The notes: generated by a model from the letters alone, not told the origin. Counted from the stretch's first letter, positions 1-13,185 are shown. The stretch is 64,000 nt of DNA from Oryzias latipes (GCF_002234675.1 NC_019875.2:23464299-23528298), one strand, 5' to 3'. A program made the numbers and translations.

Positions 1-1400
1 CTGTGACATAGAGGCTTAACCTGTCAATGCAGAGTCAAGCAAGCGCATAATCCTGTCTGCAGGACAGATTGCAGGCGAAATGAAAAGCGGACAAAAGTTA
101 GCACCAGACCTGATATGTGTAAACAGTCATGCATCACTTCTTGTTGCTCATCTGCCGGACAGACTGACAGCCCGAGTGCAGCAGTGCTACATAGAGGATT
201 TAGACAAATATCATAAAGGGAATGTCACACATCTGTCAGTGTTGCGCCTGCCTCTGTGTGTGCTACTGTCTGAGCCACTGGGAATCCAACTCAGTCACAA
301 CAACAACATTCCACATTAGTGCCTCGACCACAGCCATACCACCAAGAGGAAACCCAAAGAGGCTCGGAAGAGGAGGAGGAGGGACGAGATGGTGAGGAGA
401 GGAGCAAAAGGAGAAGATGGAATGTAGGTTACAGTTTAAAGGCTCAAACATCCTTCAGCTCTCATATTTCTGTTTGCTTACTTTCTTTTAAACAACATTT
501 GTGTTTTTAACCTCTGCGAAGCAGAGGATAAAAGTTTCCATGAATACCAACTAAAATCCTGACCTCTTTAAAATAAACACTGTAGAAGAGCCTAAAGTAA
601 CTCACTTTTACTCCATTTCATCCAACATTTACTGGATTCCTATCCCCCGTTTGTCTCTCGTTCCTGTTCCTCTTTCCCAATCCCTTAAACTTTTCATTTT
701 CACTCATATACCCTCCTGTCAGGCGTGTGCAAACACTTAGACACACACAACACAGAAAGACTGACTGTCTAACACTCTCCTCCCACGACCCGGAATGCTT
801 GGCAAGATTCTACTGTACTGAAATACTGCTCACCATATAAGGAAGCAGCAGCTTCACATGTCACAAATACATTTACATACATTTAAGGCGGGAGTTTGCT
901 TGACAAAGCACGCCACCGTTAGTAAACCCGCATCCACATGCAAAAGCATGCTCCCCCAACTGAACGCTGACACAGCAAAGGGACGGACGCTTTCAGCAGG
1001 TTTTTCACTTTTACTGTTACTTGACCGAGCCCTGGAAGATAACCCCTAACGTACAGGGTTGAGTTAGATGGAGGGGAATGAAAGCTGAGTGGGCGATCTA
1101 TCGATTCTCTACTTCCTGGAACAACCACGGCCTGCCACACACAAACACACAGCAGCAAATTTTCCTGCTAACTAGCACGACCTGTCAGAAGTTGCTGCTG
1201 TGAGTCTGATTTGAGCCTAGATTGCGTCTCTCAGTGTGTGTGCGGCTATACCTGCAAAAACAATCATAACAAATAAAAGTTAGCCCCAGGGTCCGAATAC
1301 TGAACATACACGGCAGGCATAAGCCAGACAGACAGAAAGGCAGGCAGACAGCCTCCATACCTCTGTCTATACTGTACTGCATGGACTTACTTTAGAAAGT
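1..1400. other. Non-coding flank, no gene recognised
   Basis: All open frames here are short, lack recognisable domains and show no supporting splice pattern. The sequence is moderately AT-rich with CA/GT-rich patches. A minus-strand donor-like site (AAA then gtaagt) lies at about 1392 and could end a non-coding exon belonging to the promoter-like region immediately to the right. Nothing else can be supported. Confidence 0.4.
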
Positions 1401-2210
1401 CAGGACAGAAGCACAGACAGGAAGAAAGATCTAGATGAAACGACACAGCAGGGAGGAAGGTAATAGAGCAAGCTCTTACCTCTCACATTGCTCTCCGGTT
1501 GGTGTTTGTGTGCTTCCGCGTGTCGACAGGCTCTGTATGTTTCTGCGTGTATTCAGACAGGCCGCGACAGCAGACCCTCAGGCACCGGCTGGACCATTCT
1601 CAGGCAGGCAGGCAGGCGGAACACAGCGAGGCAGAGCGACTGGCAGAGGGGGCAAGCGACTGAGCCAGTGAATCAGCGGCAAATGAGTAAAGGGGCTGTG
1701 CGGAACCGAGCACCAGAGTGAGAGAGAGGAGGAGTGTTTGTCTGTGCAAGTCTGTGTTTGCGTATGAGTGTGCGCGCCCTTGTGTGTGTTGCAGCATTGG
1801 CTGTGTGCGCTAGTGTCTCCCCTCCCCAGCCTCTTTAAGTGGCTGGGCTGTGCAGAGCCGTGCTGAGACGGGCTGGGCTGTGTCTTTACTGACTCCCAAG
1901 CCTCTGGATTGTCTGTCTGCTGCAGGGAAGTGCTGCTAGCTGGGCGGCAGTAGCAACAGCTGTAGAGGAGGAGGAGGAGGAGGAGGAAAAGGAGGAGGAG
2001 GAGGGAGCACTGACTGCTCTGAGCATACAGATTCTGCAGTTACCTCTCCCTCCTTTTCCTCCTCACTAAAGCTGGCCACGCCCCCACCTAAAACAACACC
2101 AGGAAGTGCTGGCTCAGATACAGCAGAACTGCCCTTGCCTTTCCAGTGAGGCAGAGGAAGGAGAGAGAAAAGAAACAGGAAGGGGAGTCTAGGAAAACAT
2201 GGCACCTGGA
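1400..2210 (-). promoter_or_regulatory. Possible promoter / first exon of a gene running left out of the window
   Basis: This stretch is richer in G and C than its surroundings. It has a GGA-repeat purine tract at about 1966-2005 and a minus-strand donor-like site at about 1477-1483 (GAGAG then gtaagag). That combination fits a non-coding 5' exon with an upstream promoter, for a gene lying left of the window. No coding sequence in it is recognisable. The assignment is inference only; it could be ordinary GC-rich spacer. Confidence 0.22.
1960..2005. repeat. (GGA)n purine-rich low-complexity tract
   Basis: Consecutive GGA/GGAGGAA units on the plus strand. The apparent polyproline/leucine peptide on the opposite strand is a by-product of this repeat, not a gene. 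Confidence 0.85.
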
Positions 2211-2364
2211 AAAAAATATATCACACAAAAAGAGACAAACTGTTCTAAAAAAAAAAAAGGAAAAAAGGTAGAAAAGGAATCTTAAAGAAAGACAAGCAAC
2301 ATAATAAAATGAAAAGATATCATCATAGTTTGACTTCTATCTGACTGTCATCTTTTGAGCTGTT

Positions 2365-2530
2365 TTAAAAGCATTCCCAGAGATCTTTTAACAACGATCA
2401 TGCTGTTTTGAGCAGTATTGGAGCTATCCAGCCGTACAGTTTTGAGCCAGATACTATCTCAAACGAGGAAAATTAAGACGTGCATGGATCTATTTGTCTG
2501 CAAGTGGATGCATCATAGTGGAGCGGCGCA
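2365..2530 (+). repeat. Copy A of a dispersed repeat with P2X7-C-terminus-like coding remnant
   Basis: The segment from about 2409 to 2520 is closely similar to 57878-57985: both contain the same order of words (TATTGGAGC, GTACAGTTTTGA, GAGGAAAA, GTGCATGGATCTAT or ATGCATGGATCTAT, AAGTGGATGCATCA). The part just upstream (2373-2402) matches the upstream part of the 57.6-kb copy, but the sequence between is missing, so this copy has an internal deletion. Translated, the segment reads IGAIQPYSFEPD followed by an in-frame stop. IQPYxFEP is a motif I associate from memory with the N-terminus of fish proteins annotated as P2X purinoceptor 7-like. It is a degraded copy. Confidence 0.6.
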
Positions 2531-4042
2531 CCAAAAACACAATTTTCTTCAACACAACAATACAGAGAAATGAGAGGAAACAAACTTTACTACCAACAGA
2601 GATCCAGTCTTAACATCTGACGTGTAAACACTTGATATGTACATTGGACACTAATACAGTACAAACTCCAAACAAGAAAACCCAGAGGCAACTCTCACTC
2701 TCATGTATTAATGTTGACAGAAAGATTTAGCCGGTTTATACCTTCTAACCAGAGAAAGCTGGAGAGGTTTGAGGAGCCTTGAAATGTTGTTATATGAAGC
2801 TGATCCAACAGGATCTAGCAGTTATGAAAAAAGCAGCCCCATGATCTTCAGGGATCTCCACACATTCCCTGCTATGAGGAAAGTTATCTTTTGATCAGGC
2901 ACATTGTTTTCCCTCTTTTATCTAGATTTTTTTTAACTGCAGAGAAGAAAAAAACTCGAAAGTCTGTTGTGCAAATGACACAAAGTTTTTTTCAAAGGGG
3001 GTAACTGCTGCATAATACTTAAGTGAATAAGGATTATATTAGTATTTATTATTATCATAAATTGATATATAAATTCGAAAAGCACATGTTCAACAAACCA
3101 TACATATCAGATTGTTTCCGTAAACTCTTACTGCCACATCAACTGCCTCTCAATCTCTACACATAGGTTTCTGCTGTTCAGTTTTTTTTTGCAAAGCTGG
3201 TGATAAGTCATCTCTAATTCACACGTCTGCCTCTTAAACCCTGGGTGTTAATCTGTGTTATAGGGAGCAGCAGCACAAATTCTGTTCTCCCACAGAGGGA
3301 GAACAAAAACAGGTAGAAATATCAAATTAAAATAAATCGTAGGATGTTCCATCCTTGATCACAGATGACTTTCCATTAATCACATTGGCCTTGCTTCCCT
3401 GCAGTCTTTTAGATTGAGATAGAAATCTGAAGCTAGTTTCATCTGCTTTAAGAAAGATATTCTCACCAAAATTTAGACAGTAGGTAAAAGTTCCCTTTTA
3501 GTTTTTATTGTGTCCACTCATCTGGATTAATCAACTTCCTGTCATTTACGACAATGAAAAAAGTGCCCAAAATGCCCCACGGAAAGCTTCACACAATTAA
3601 ATGTCTATTTCTGAAACAACCCAGTTTTACTTCCTCTGCTCCAGAAACAGACCTAACAGCTGAGCAAAACTTATGGAAAACATGCAATAAAGAATGCAAA
3701 ACCACTTAACTTCAATAATTTAGCTTTTGACTGCTTCACCATATGCAAAACATACCGGTACATATGGATGTACATATTTTAACATAGAAATGCTTGATAT
3801 GTAACATCAATAAATGCTTGAACCGTGATGATTTCTTGTGTCTCACCGATCATAAGAATGTATGACGGTTATTCTCTCTAGAGTTTGGTAAATCCAAGAA
3901 GCCACAAACATACCAACGTTAAGTAAACTTGAGACTCATAGCAATAGTAACCAACTGAAAGTAGGAAGGGGTGTGCCTGTGCTACTAAGGGGGAATTCCG
4001 ACACTTTTACCAAGGCACTCGACAAGTCACAGAGAGAATTAT
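2531..4042. other. AT-rich non-coding DNA
   Basis: No open frame with splice support and no repeat I can name. A CATACCGGTACATATG-type word at about 3760 and several poly-A/T runs are present but do not point to a function. If the terminal exon at 4043-4104 is real, part of this stretch would be its 3' untranslated region. Confidence 0.4.
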
Positions 4043-4104
4043 TCAGCCTCCAAAAAGCTGTTGTATCATGTCTTCCGTGAATCTCAAGGGACCGTTGTCA
4101 GTGT
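4043..4104 (-). CDS. Possible terminal coding exon of an unrecognised minus-strand gene
   Basis: On the minus strand a good acceptor (pyrimidine tract ending in ttttccag) is followed by 62 nt that read, after two nucleotides completing a codon, T-D-N-G-P-L-R-F-T-E-D-M-I-Q-Q-L-F-G-G and a TGA stop. The peptide is low in the codons typical of random AT-rich DNA and looks protein-like. Its phase (one carried base) fits the candidate exon at 7805-7898, whose donor would leave a single G, giving Asp at the junction. I do not recognise the protein. The main alternative is chance, because the exon is only 20 codons long. Confidence 0.33.
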
Positions 4105-7100
4105 CTGGAAAAATAACCCAAGAAAGGTCACAGCAAAATTGCATTATGGGAAACTACCTGCTACATCCATTCTAAAGTGTTTGTCATTTAGACATACAAA
4201 TTACTGAATAAATAAATAAACTAGTCCCTATCAACACTTAATCTGGTTGTTTCAGCCTCAGTGACAAATTACAATTTAACCATTCAAGTTCAATTTGCTT
4301 TTCGTCTGTGTTGAACACAATTTTCCACTTTAAGGGCCCTTTATCCTCTCGGAGCAATGTCAGTTCGCAGTCGTCTGTAAATGACACTGACTGTCAGACG
4401 TGAACTCTCACTTCTCTGAAGAAACGCCCAAGAGCTTCTGCATGCCAAACTGTGACAGCTCAGCTATCACCAAGCCTCCAAATACACATAACACTCACAT
4501 TACAAAAGATCACATCTCTTGCACCAGTGGCTGCAATACCTTAACAGAAGCGTTTTTGTTCAAATGACAGCTTCTTAGCACAACAGTAGAACCAAAACAG
4601 TATAGAGAACAAGCATATTTTTGTCTTTGTATGCATTTCGGCAGATTCCACAGGGGGGAGAACACAAACAAAATATTGCAGAAGCTTCGTCAGGCGTTCT
4701 TCCGCTTATGCAGATTTGCAGCCACATTTGACTTCTTGCGGTTTTCACTTAACTTTCTTCCATTTTGAAACAGCAGGAGGAAGCAGGTGCATTTTCATTT
4801 GGTTAGAAGTATACACAGAGAGAATAGCACACTGCCTTGTAACCGACTGACACCACAAGGTATGCAAGTGAATACAACAAAAAACATGGATTTCACGATA
4901 AAAAAGATATTTAAAAAAACATGTAGAGACCAGAAGCATCGACTTTCATTAAAGCTTTCCTCGATTCTTTTGCACAAATGTAACCAGCAAATATGCAGGC
5001 CTATTATCTGCTGTCTACATTCCAGACCTTCATGTGCTCTTCACTAAAGAAAAAGGTTTAACACTTCTAAACAAAGAATAAAAGAGTAAACACGTGAAGT
5101 ATGTTAGACAATACACAGCCGAGTTTCCCCTATTTTAAAACTACATTTAATGATAAAGCTCACCAGGTCAAAGTCAGTTTTCTTAAAAAAAAATAGAAGT
5201 TTAAACAAAGCATTAAAAATAACAGAAACCTTTTTTTTTAAATGGACATTTTAGTTGATGTTTTTAGCTGTGTGCAAATAAAAATCTTGCATGAAGAAGG
5301 TTTACCTGTGCGCCTTTCTATCGCCGACGTGCCACTGTGACAAACAACGCCGCTTCAACATGGGTCATGCTGATGCAATGGGGGTTGAACTGACATCCTA
5401 ATTTCTTTCTTCATCGACTTCTCTCTGCTCTCTCACACTCTCATAATAGCACCTTCTGCTAGGCAACGGTCATATCGCAAATGTGGTCAGGTTTGCAGTA
5501 AAACCATCACTGTTTCATCAAGTTTCCATGGCAACAACTTCTTATCTCATTTGCATCTTCAGCTTTCAATATGTACTCATGCCAAATATGGTCAACTTCT
5601 TACATTCGCCACCCCTTTCTGGATCCCCTTTTCATAACTTCCCTTTTCTTTGCATTTGCACAACTGTGTTTGACACACGTGGTGAGACATGCATATGTAC
5701 TGATTAACAAAGCCACAGTATGTAAAAGAAATTTACTGAAATAAACTTTATTGGTGTCAACAGAATAAAGAGGTGAAACAATAGAGAGAATTCTAAATAT
5801 ATTGCAGTCTAGTTCTGCTTCCAGTATTTACAGCACATTTTAAAAACACCTCCCTTCCAGTTAGAGCAAAAAATATACATAGAAATTTTAATAGTTAGCT
5901 TGACAAAAAAGGTTTTATAGGGATGCCACCCTTTGGAGAAAAAAAAGATTGAATGCACACATAAAGGATTCTGCATGTATAAACTGTGCATGTGAGGGTG
6001 GGAAAAGAGGAAGAGCGTTTGACACTGCAGAGCAGTTTGTAAGCTGAGATATCAAGAAGTAAAACAACTTATTAAACCAGGAAGCAGGAACTTGTATTAG
6101 GACTCCCTTGCATATTCACTGGGCTTCACTTAACCCCTAGCTCTTCATCATTTCAGCATTTGCTAACCTTCAAACCTTCTGCCCCCCTCAAACGACTGTG
6201 TCTATCAAACTATCAATGGAATGTCGAAGTAGGCCTCTCGGGCCCACACACGCAGCAAGACTCAGCAACACTCAGCACCTGTCTCCAACTGCCAGCAAAG
6301 AGAAAGGCAGTCAATCAGACGGGACAACACCACCAAGGGAAAAGGGCACAGAAGTAGGAGGAAGACAACCAGCATTTTATTAGGAAAGCACTTAAAAAAA
6401 GGTAAGTTATGTGCCGTCTCTGTGGTAAGCATCAAATATCAATATTACTACTGTTTTTGGATGTAACTGCACAATAAAAAATAAAAGTTTTGATTACATC
6501 AAAAAGCCATTTTTCTTTCAGTTTAGATTTCTCCTAAACCCAAACCTTGCATTTCATGATGGGGGGACTTTTCAAGGGGATGAGAGTGCATGCTTGTTGG
6601 TCTTACTTGGTTTTATGTGTCCCTGTGCGAGGTGGCGTGGTGCAGAGGATGGAAACTTCCAGCATCTTCTTCAAGCATCACTGGTACAAGCCTCAACCTC
6701 TCTGCCACACCCTGCAGAGAAGGAGCCAATTCTAATAAATGGTTTGAAATAATGACAGATGGAGGATTAAAATAAAGTATTGCTATTCATTTATTCTGTG
6801 AAATTATTTACACAAAGATTTTTTTTACTGGTTCACTGGATGAATATTTTTTCTTATTAAGACTTAGGTTTATCTGGTTAACGTGGACATAGTATAAGAC
6901 AAAAATAGAGAAACATATAGGAAAGAAAACTACACTGGTTTTAAGATCATTTTCACAATCTTTATGATCTATTCTCTAACATTTAAAGGATAATGTAAAA
7001 ATTAGGAGATGGAAAAAGGGAAGACATGAAGGAGGCTGGTGATGGAGGAAGCTGATTCGCTGTGGCAACCCCTGAAGGAAAAGCCGGAAGGAAAAGAAAA

Positions 7101-7804
7101 AGGGGACGGAAAAATAATGCTAATAAATATATTTAATTTGTGTTTGCTTAAACCTGAAGCTGAACCAGAACCTGCAGTGCAGGTATTTAAACCATTGTAC
7201 CCTATTGATGTAAATTCACATCATACCACTTCTGCTCTAAACTTACCTTAATTTACTTGAGAGCAAATTTACGAGTGCATTTTTTTTAAATAGGCTAAGG
7301 TGACTTGTTAATATCTTAATCCAAATCCAGTTTATTGTGGAAGCATGTAAACTCTTCAGGTCCACAGATTAAGGACTGAGGGGTACAAAGTTGACCTAGA
7401 ATAACTAACAAAAATGGTAAAAATTGTCAAAATGGCATTGATAAACAAAGACTTTGGAAGGCTTTGGATTAGTTTCTAAAAAGAAAATTAAAATTACTGA
7501 GCCAGCTGACACACAAATGCAAACCCTTTGTTTACAGAACACAATTTTAATGATTCAAAAAAAGTTTCGAAAATGCTCAAAGTAAAAAAGCTTTTTACTG
7601 ATGCCTCTATTTTGTCTGCTAAGACTATTGTAGGACAAATCATTACAAATGTGTCAATTTAGCTTGGTACCTGGCAGTGTTACAAAAAGCTCTGAGAAAG
7701 CATCAGCAACCTTCCCTGTTCTGGGATGTATAGCTTCTAGGACTCAAGGGATTGTAGGTCAATGAGACCAGGCCTAATTTAGGCTCCGCCGCTGCGCAAG
7801 ATAC
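4105..7804. other. Non-coding DNA (possible intron)
   Basis: AT-rich sequence with short, domain-free open frames. At 7045-7095 there is a fragment on the minus strand (GCTGATTCGCTGTGGCAACCC on the plus strand) that matches the reverse complement of a fish repeat copy at 25615-25725. If the two flanking minus-strand exons are real, this is their intron. Confidence 0.4.
7045..7100 (-). repeat. Fragment of a fish LINE/SINE-type repeat
   Basis: The reverse complement contains GGGGTTGCCACAGCGAATCAGC, which also occurs with changes at 25635-25660 followed by a longer match there. GCCACAGCGAATC is a word I know from widespread fish retroelement tails. Only about 50 bp remain. Confidence 0.55.
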
Positions 7805-7898
7805 CGGGAATCAGAGTGAGAACTTCTTCCCTCTTTAAAACTCCCCTGTCTCTGCAGCCCAAAAGCACCACTGCTGCACTCGCACATGAAATCAGAAG
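7805..7898 (-). CDS. Possible internal coding exon of an unrecognised minus-strand gene
   Basis: On the minus strand, an acceptor (cttttgtcctcag) is followed by 94 nt and a weak donor (CCCG then gtatct). Two frames stay open. The frame starting LLISCASAAVVLLG and ending ..LTLIP leaves one base and joins in phase to the exon at 4043-4104. The other frame contains an RQGSF word but does not join in phase. No family is recognised. No confident upstream exon was found, although a strong minus-strand donor exists at 13468 next to the cul3 promoter. Confidence 0.28.
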
Positions 7899-9041
7899 CT
7901 GAGGACAAAAGCAGAGGAAATTTCAAATTTTTTCTCCCTAGCAAGACTAGCAACAATTTAAAACATTATATTATCATTTAAATGAATAAATTAGATTTCT
8001 AACATCATGAATGGACTGTACCATCTGGTTTAGACACTTTTGAGATTCTTCACTGAATGTAAAGATTCATAGTCTGTTGGTTCAGCCACTGATTCTCAGA
8101 CGAGGGTCCCTCTCCCAGTATCACAGCAACTTGCAAAAAAATTACACCGGTAATTAGGTAAGTGGAGAAGACTAATCTGAGAGTCTATACTTACCCCGTC
8201 TGCTCAGCAAGGCCCTGACACCGTGTCATATGATCTTAAAGAAGCTTGATGCCGCTGGCCTGGAAATGTTTTTGTTTCTCCAGCTGGGTCAGGGTTTTTC
8301 AATGGAAGGAAACTGACAAACAATCAAGGAAATTCAATGTATTGATGGAACTTATGGATATGAAGAGATAGAAAAAAGGAAGGCCAGGTGAAACAGCAAT
8401 CCAGTCCATTTAGGGAAATATGAGCACATCGTTATCAACTGAAGCAGCTTGTGTCTTTAAAATAAATGGATTAGATGAGGATTAATCGGCGAGCCTGAAC
8501 ATTCCAGCATATTCCAACTGTGATATGACTGCACATTCATTATTAAAGAGTGCAATCACATCAGCCATGGTATGGAATACAAAACAGTATTAGCTGTAGA
8601 GATGTGCTGAAGTATCATCTTTACCTCCCACCATCTACAAACAGCTGAAACATGGCTGGGATTTTGGTGCATGCTGGCTTGACTGTTCCAGCAGAGACAG
8701 GACAGTGGCATAATCCCATTAGTCCATTTGAGGTCCCTGTCAGACCACCCCGCAAAATGAGGAGCCAGAGGTGGGGGCTCTATCCATTAACTGCTTCCCG
8801 GAACAAAATGGTACCTGCCTCTTTTGTCAATGAGCAAACCTCCACTTAAAAGCACCCAACAGTTTGTAACATTAAACAGCACTGAAGCTGAAAGGAATTA
8901 CAGGTGAGACTCAAAGATTTATAGCATTCCTCTATTAAGAACTGTTTCAAGATTTAAGAATTAGGTCCAATTATTTGCTATTTTACAACAATAAACAATT
9001 TTACAAAAATAACAACTGTTATTTTAATCTATAATGACATC

Positions 9042-9130
9042 CATCCATCCATTTGCTGAACCTGCTGAATCCCTTTCGGGGTCACAAGGTTGCTGCTAAC
9101 ACCCTGGACAGTCTGTCACAGATCCACATA
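9042..9130 (+). repeat. Fish retroposon 3'-tail fragment (CCATCCATCC...GGGGTCAC type)
   Basis: The order CCATCCATCCATTTGCTGAA, then CCCTTTCGGGGTCAC, then ACCCTGGACAGTCTGTCACAG is the tail shared by many teleost L2-type LINEs and the SINEs that use them. The stretch following it (AATCACACACACTTAGG) is diverged. It is a truncated copy. Confidence 0.65.
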
Positions 9131-12100
9131 ATCACACACACTTAGGTTACATTTACACTGCCCTCGGCAAAGCTTGTTGAAGCAGTCATTTTCAATAAAA
9201 AGTCTATGTGAACGCGTGTTTTGGGTTTCTCTGTTTAAAACACTTGCATTCATAATTAGCTATGCACATTTTTATGGCTGTTTTCATGCTGAACACCTGT
9301 CACATGCCCCCAGTGTTTCTGTAGCTTTAGGCACAATTAGCCGCTATGATTATATTTGAATGTTTTTGTTTGTTTGTTTGTTTTTTTTTATAGAAGGCTC
9401 ATCAACCCATCTATTGCAGAACTTGCAGAACTTTGCAGAGCATGCAGATCTTTTTTCAGGTAGCTTCCAGTTGCCACATAAGCAAGAAGAAAATCAAGAT
9501 ATGTATTTGAATATAATGCATACAGACACTGCGAGAATATGCACAAATGACTGTGTTGCTTAAGCAGTTGGTTTTGGAAGTTGCATGATGAGCTGGATAC
9601 TCATTAATCCAAATTATTTTTATTTTTCATTATAAGAACAGCTTTATGCTATCGGGTGAAAAAAATGAAAGTAAAAATATTATGGTCACCTATCATGGGT
9701 TAAACATTGTTAATGAATGTACAAGTTTTTTTTTTAAAAACAAACAAACATGTAATTGCTATACTGATAGTAAAAAGCAAAAACTGTTCATCCACCAGTC
9801 AGAGACACATTCACTTAGTCACTTAGCAACCAGTCAACCCACCATGGAACCCATTGTAATTCTAAAAAAGGGCTACACATAATTATATACTTCCTCAGCC
9901 AATCACATAAGACTTTGAGCCATAAATAACAGATTGCTCCCACTGCATAACACAAGGCAGTGCCAAAAAGTCAACAAACACTTTTTCCAGAAGCGGCCCC
10001 ACCACAGCATTGCAATGGTCCTGCTCAGTTCAGGATAAACAGTCGTGGAGGGAAACACAGGCCTTGACAGTTTTCAAAAGAGGGCAGAAGAAGCAGAAAA
10101 AAAGAAACAAAAGCAGCCTATGATTACAAAGTCATTCTGTAGGCTGTTAAGGGGGAGTGTGGCTATGAACTTTATTATTAAAGACTGTTCAAAATGTCCA
10201 GAAAACCAAAGTCCCTATTCAAAATACTAGGAAGTTGAAAGACTAGAGTCCATGACTAAATGTGTGCTTAAACAGCCTTTTCATTTTGTCTGGTCCTGCG
10301 AATAATGTCAATAGCAGAACTTCTGTTTTAAGCCACACACATGCTCCTGTTAAACTGTATTACCAAGTGTGCGTTTCTGCCAGACAGCTACAGTGGTTTT
10401 CTGGGAAAGCACTTGGATGACCAATACCAAACTCTGGCTGAAGATATTTTGAGTAGGATGATTTAAGATGTCAGTTCAAAACTTCCTGCAGTTATTATCA
10501 GGTCCCATCACTTGAAGTCAGAGGACTACATGGATAGTTAAGAGAGTTTGTCTACATAGAATTAATTTTATATCAAGTTAATGGTATAGTTGAAGTAAAG
10601 GGCTTCAAATGACAGGATATTACAAAGGCTGTTAAGCCACATGACTGCAAAGACAGTTTAGGAAGATCAGTTATTGCCTCATCTTTTGACTTGGTGCAAG
10701 GTCTTTTAAAAGATGGTTTTTGGTATCTGATCTTATCAGCTAAAATGTGACTGGTTTGTAAAAAAAAGTTCTTGTAAACATACTTCCTGAGATAAGTTTG
10801 CATAGCTTACCAAAAAGATGTGTAATTGATAGAAAGATAAGTGAATTTTTCGGATGCTCTACTGAGATTATTGAATTTTATTTTAAAACGTGGTGAACTG
10901 TCAGTTTTAAAACTGTCATTTTCAGACATCCATGGCTAAATAGTTTATCTCCTTTTATGAGGCTTTTTTACTTGAACTATTTTTCTTTTAAAAATCTCAA
11001 AAAGCTTTATTTGTTACTACCAAATACATAAATAAATAGCTTTAGTTTGAAAATCAAAATTAGAATAATATAAAAGTGAGAATAGGTAGGCTATTACAGT
11101 TCAATAATTTTCTTTTTATCTATAAACCCTAAAACCCATCTTTTACTAAGTACCTTTTACAAATCATAATGTAATTTTTATTTTATTTTTTAACTCATTT
11201 TCAATCATTAGAAATATTTCATTAGAGAGGGAATGGGAGATCTGTGCTGTCATGTAGTAAAAATGTTCCTCAATTAAACTCAGACATAATATAATATATC
11301 ATATTGCTATCTATAAACTTCTCATTGCTGTGTCTCACCAGAAATGACTTCATTTCTTCACAGCCATCATGTCTAACTGCCAAAGCACTTTTAGAACCTA
11401 AGTAAGCTGTGAAATATGCAACCCATACGTCTTTGTAAAAGTAAAGATGACTACTTACAATGAGAAACCCTTTTTACAGCTAATAAATTAATCGTAATAC
11501 ATCTCTGAAAATACGCCTGTGGAAAAAAGCAGACACACATTATGACTTAAAATATGCTAATTATCATTTAGCCAGTGGTGCTATCTTTAGCTGTGATAAA
11601 GTGCACAAACGTGTTCTTCACATTGAAGGGGAACACTTCTGATAGGGGACAGGAATTGCATACTTTTTTTCCTGTTTGCCTAACATACAAGTAGTTTATC
11701 AAAGTACTGACAGTACTGTTTTAAACTACAGATATAGTGAATTATTTTTTAATCATAATGACAAATAAATAATTCAAAAGTATTCAGTTGGTAAAGATTC
11801 TGTGATTTGCTAGAAAACTACCATTTGTACTAATCTGAAATAAGGCTTCTAAACCCTGAAAACTAGAATATTTTTTAGCTCACAGCTCACAATACCTTTT
11901 TTTTTACACAATACCTTCTTTTTTTTAAAACATCCCTTTTGGGATTGCGTTAGCCTATATTTCCTCTTTCAAGGTTGGTAGTGGCGACACATTAAATCTC
12001 TTGTCCTGCTTGCCAGTGTTGGCGTCAGGTCAAAAGCAGCTAGGCTAAAATGATGAGTAGGAAATTCTGAAGGGCTGTATTTGTCCTGACCTGCTGGTGT

Positions 12101-13146
12101 CATGTCTGCTAAGTAAGTAGCAAAAAGGAAAGATCTGAAATCATAAGCTGAGTATCGAATTCTGCTTCAGTAATGAGCTGCAGAGAAAATCTGTTACCTC
12201 TTCTTTCAAATGCACCACTTCATTTTATTACCCTCCAGGCATGTCATACTGACGGACGGTATCATGTGCTTTCATGGAATGAAGCTAAAAAACATTACAG
12301 TTAACTGCATTGAGACACAAAGTGCAGCATATGCCATCTGCTGGTCGTCTTTAAACATGATGTGACAGATACTTTTTTCTGTTTTGATGCAGTCAATGAC
12401 ATATTTATATGTGGAAAAAGAAGAGTGATATCCCAGCTGAATACAGATGGGATGTGGACAACTTAGCTAAGTCCTCTTTTCCCATGTGACAATGCACTTC
12501 TGTTATGCAGGGTAACTATATCTCAACAGCAGCATGTGGCATTTATCTTTGGGCTGCAGAAGGGGTTGCTATCAGCAAACAGCTTACACAGCACTCACGG
12601 AATGGAAGGAACTCAGAGTATGTTATGTGGTGGAACAACACAGCATAAGCAAACAGGCAGCAATATTATGATGCATTTGCAAAGGCCATAGGTCAGGTTG
12701 GCGTTTTATCCTGCTACATTATGGACCAAATCAACAACGCAGTCAATGTGGCAAAAAAAAAAATCAGTATAAAATTATTTAACAGTTGTTTATTATTTCC
12801 TCTGTAGACATGCAGCATGTGTTTTTATCATTTTATTATTTGCTTGGTCATCATGCAAAGTATCAGAACTTTGCATGATGACAGCCCTCCAATGATCCCC
12901 AGCAAAGTCAAGTTGAACTACAAGTGTTATATGAAGCAGAACCATCAGTTACCATTGAAAAGTCGGTGTAAAAAAATAACTTTTAAAAAGTAACAGATTT
13001 GTTCACAATACCTTATAGACTACCATCAAACTTTTTTGCTAAATAAGTTAACTTTAAGATCAATGCTAAGGTTCATCTAAACTAGTGAGCAGCAAAGGGG
13101 CACAAAACTCAAATTCTCCCCTAAAAGTACTGCATAAACTACTCTA

Positions 13147-13185
13147 TATTTATTATTATTATTATTATTATTAATAATAAAAAAT
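13147..13185. repeat. (ATT)n microsatellite
   Basis: About a dozen ATT units followed by an AATAATAA run, beside a weak copy of the CATGCATCC...GGGTCACTGGGA retroposon tail at 13213-13272. Confidence 0.85.

Noticed and set aside
1936-2205. 89-codon minus-strand frame rich in Pro and Leu
   Set aside because: Produced by the GGA repeat; no domain.
8197-8258. Minus-strand exon-like segment with good acceptor and donor (GACGGG then gtaagtat)
   Set aside because: All three frames contain stops, and no in-phase connection to the 7805-7898 candidate exon was found. A non-coding exon remains possible.
8645-8654. Minus-strand start-like segment MFQLFVDGG with a donor
   Set aside because: Only ten codons, and no downstream exon joins in a suitable phase.
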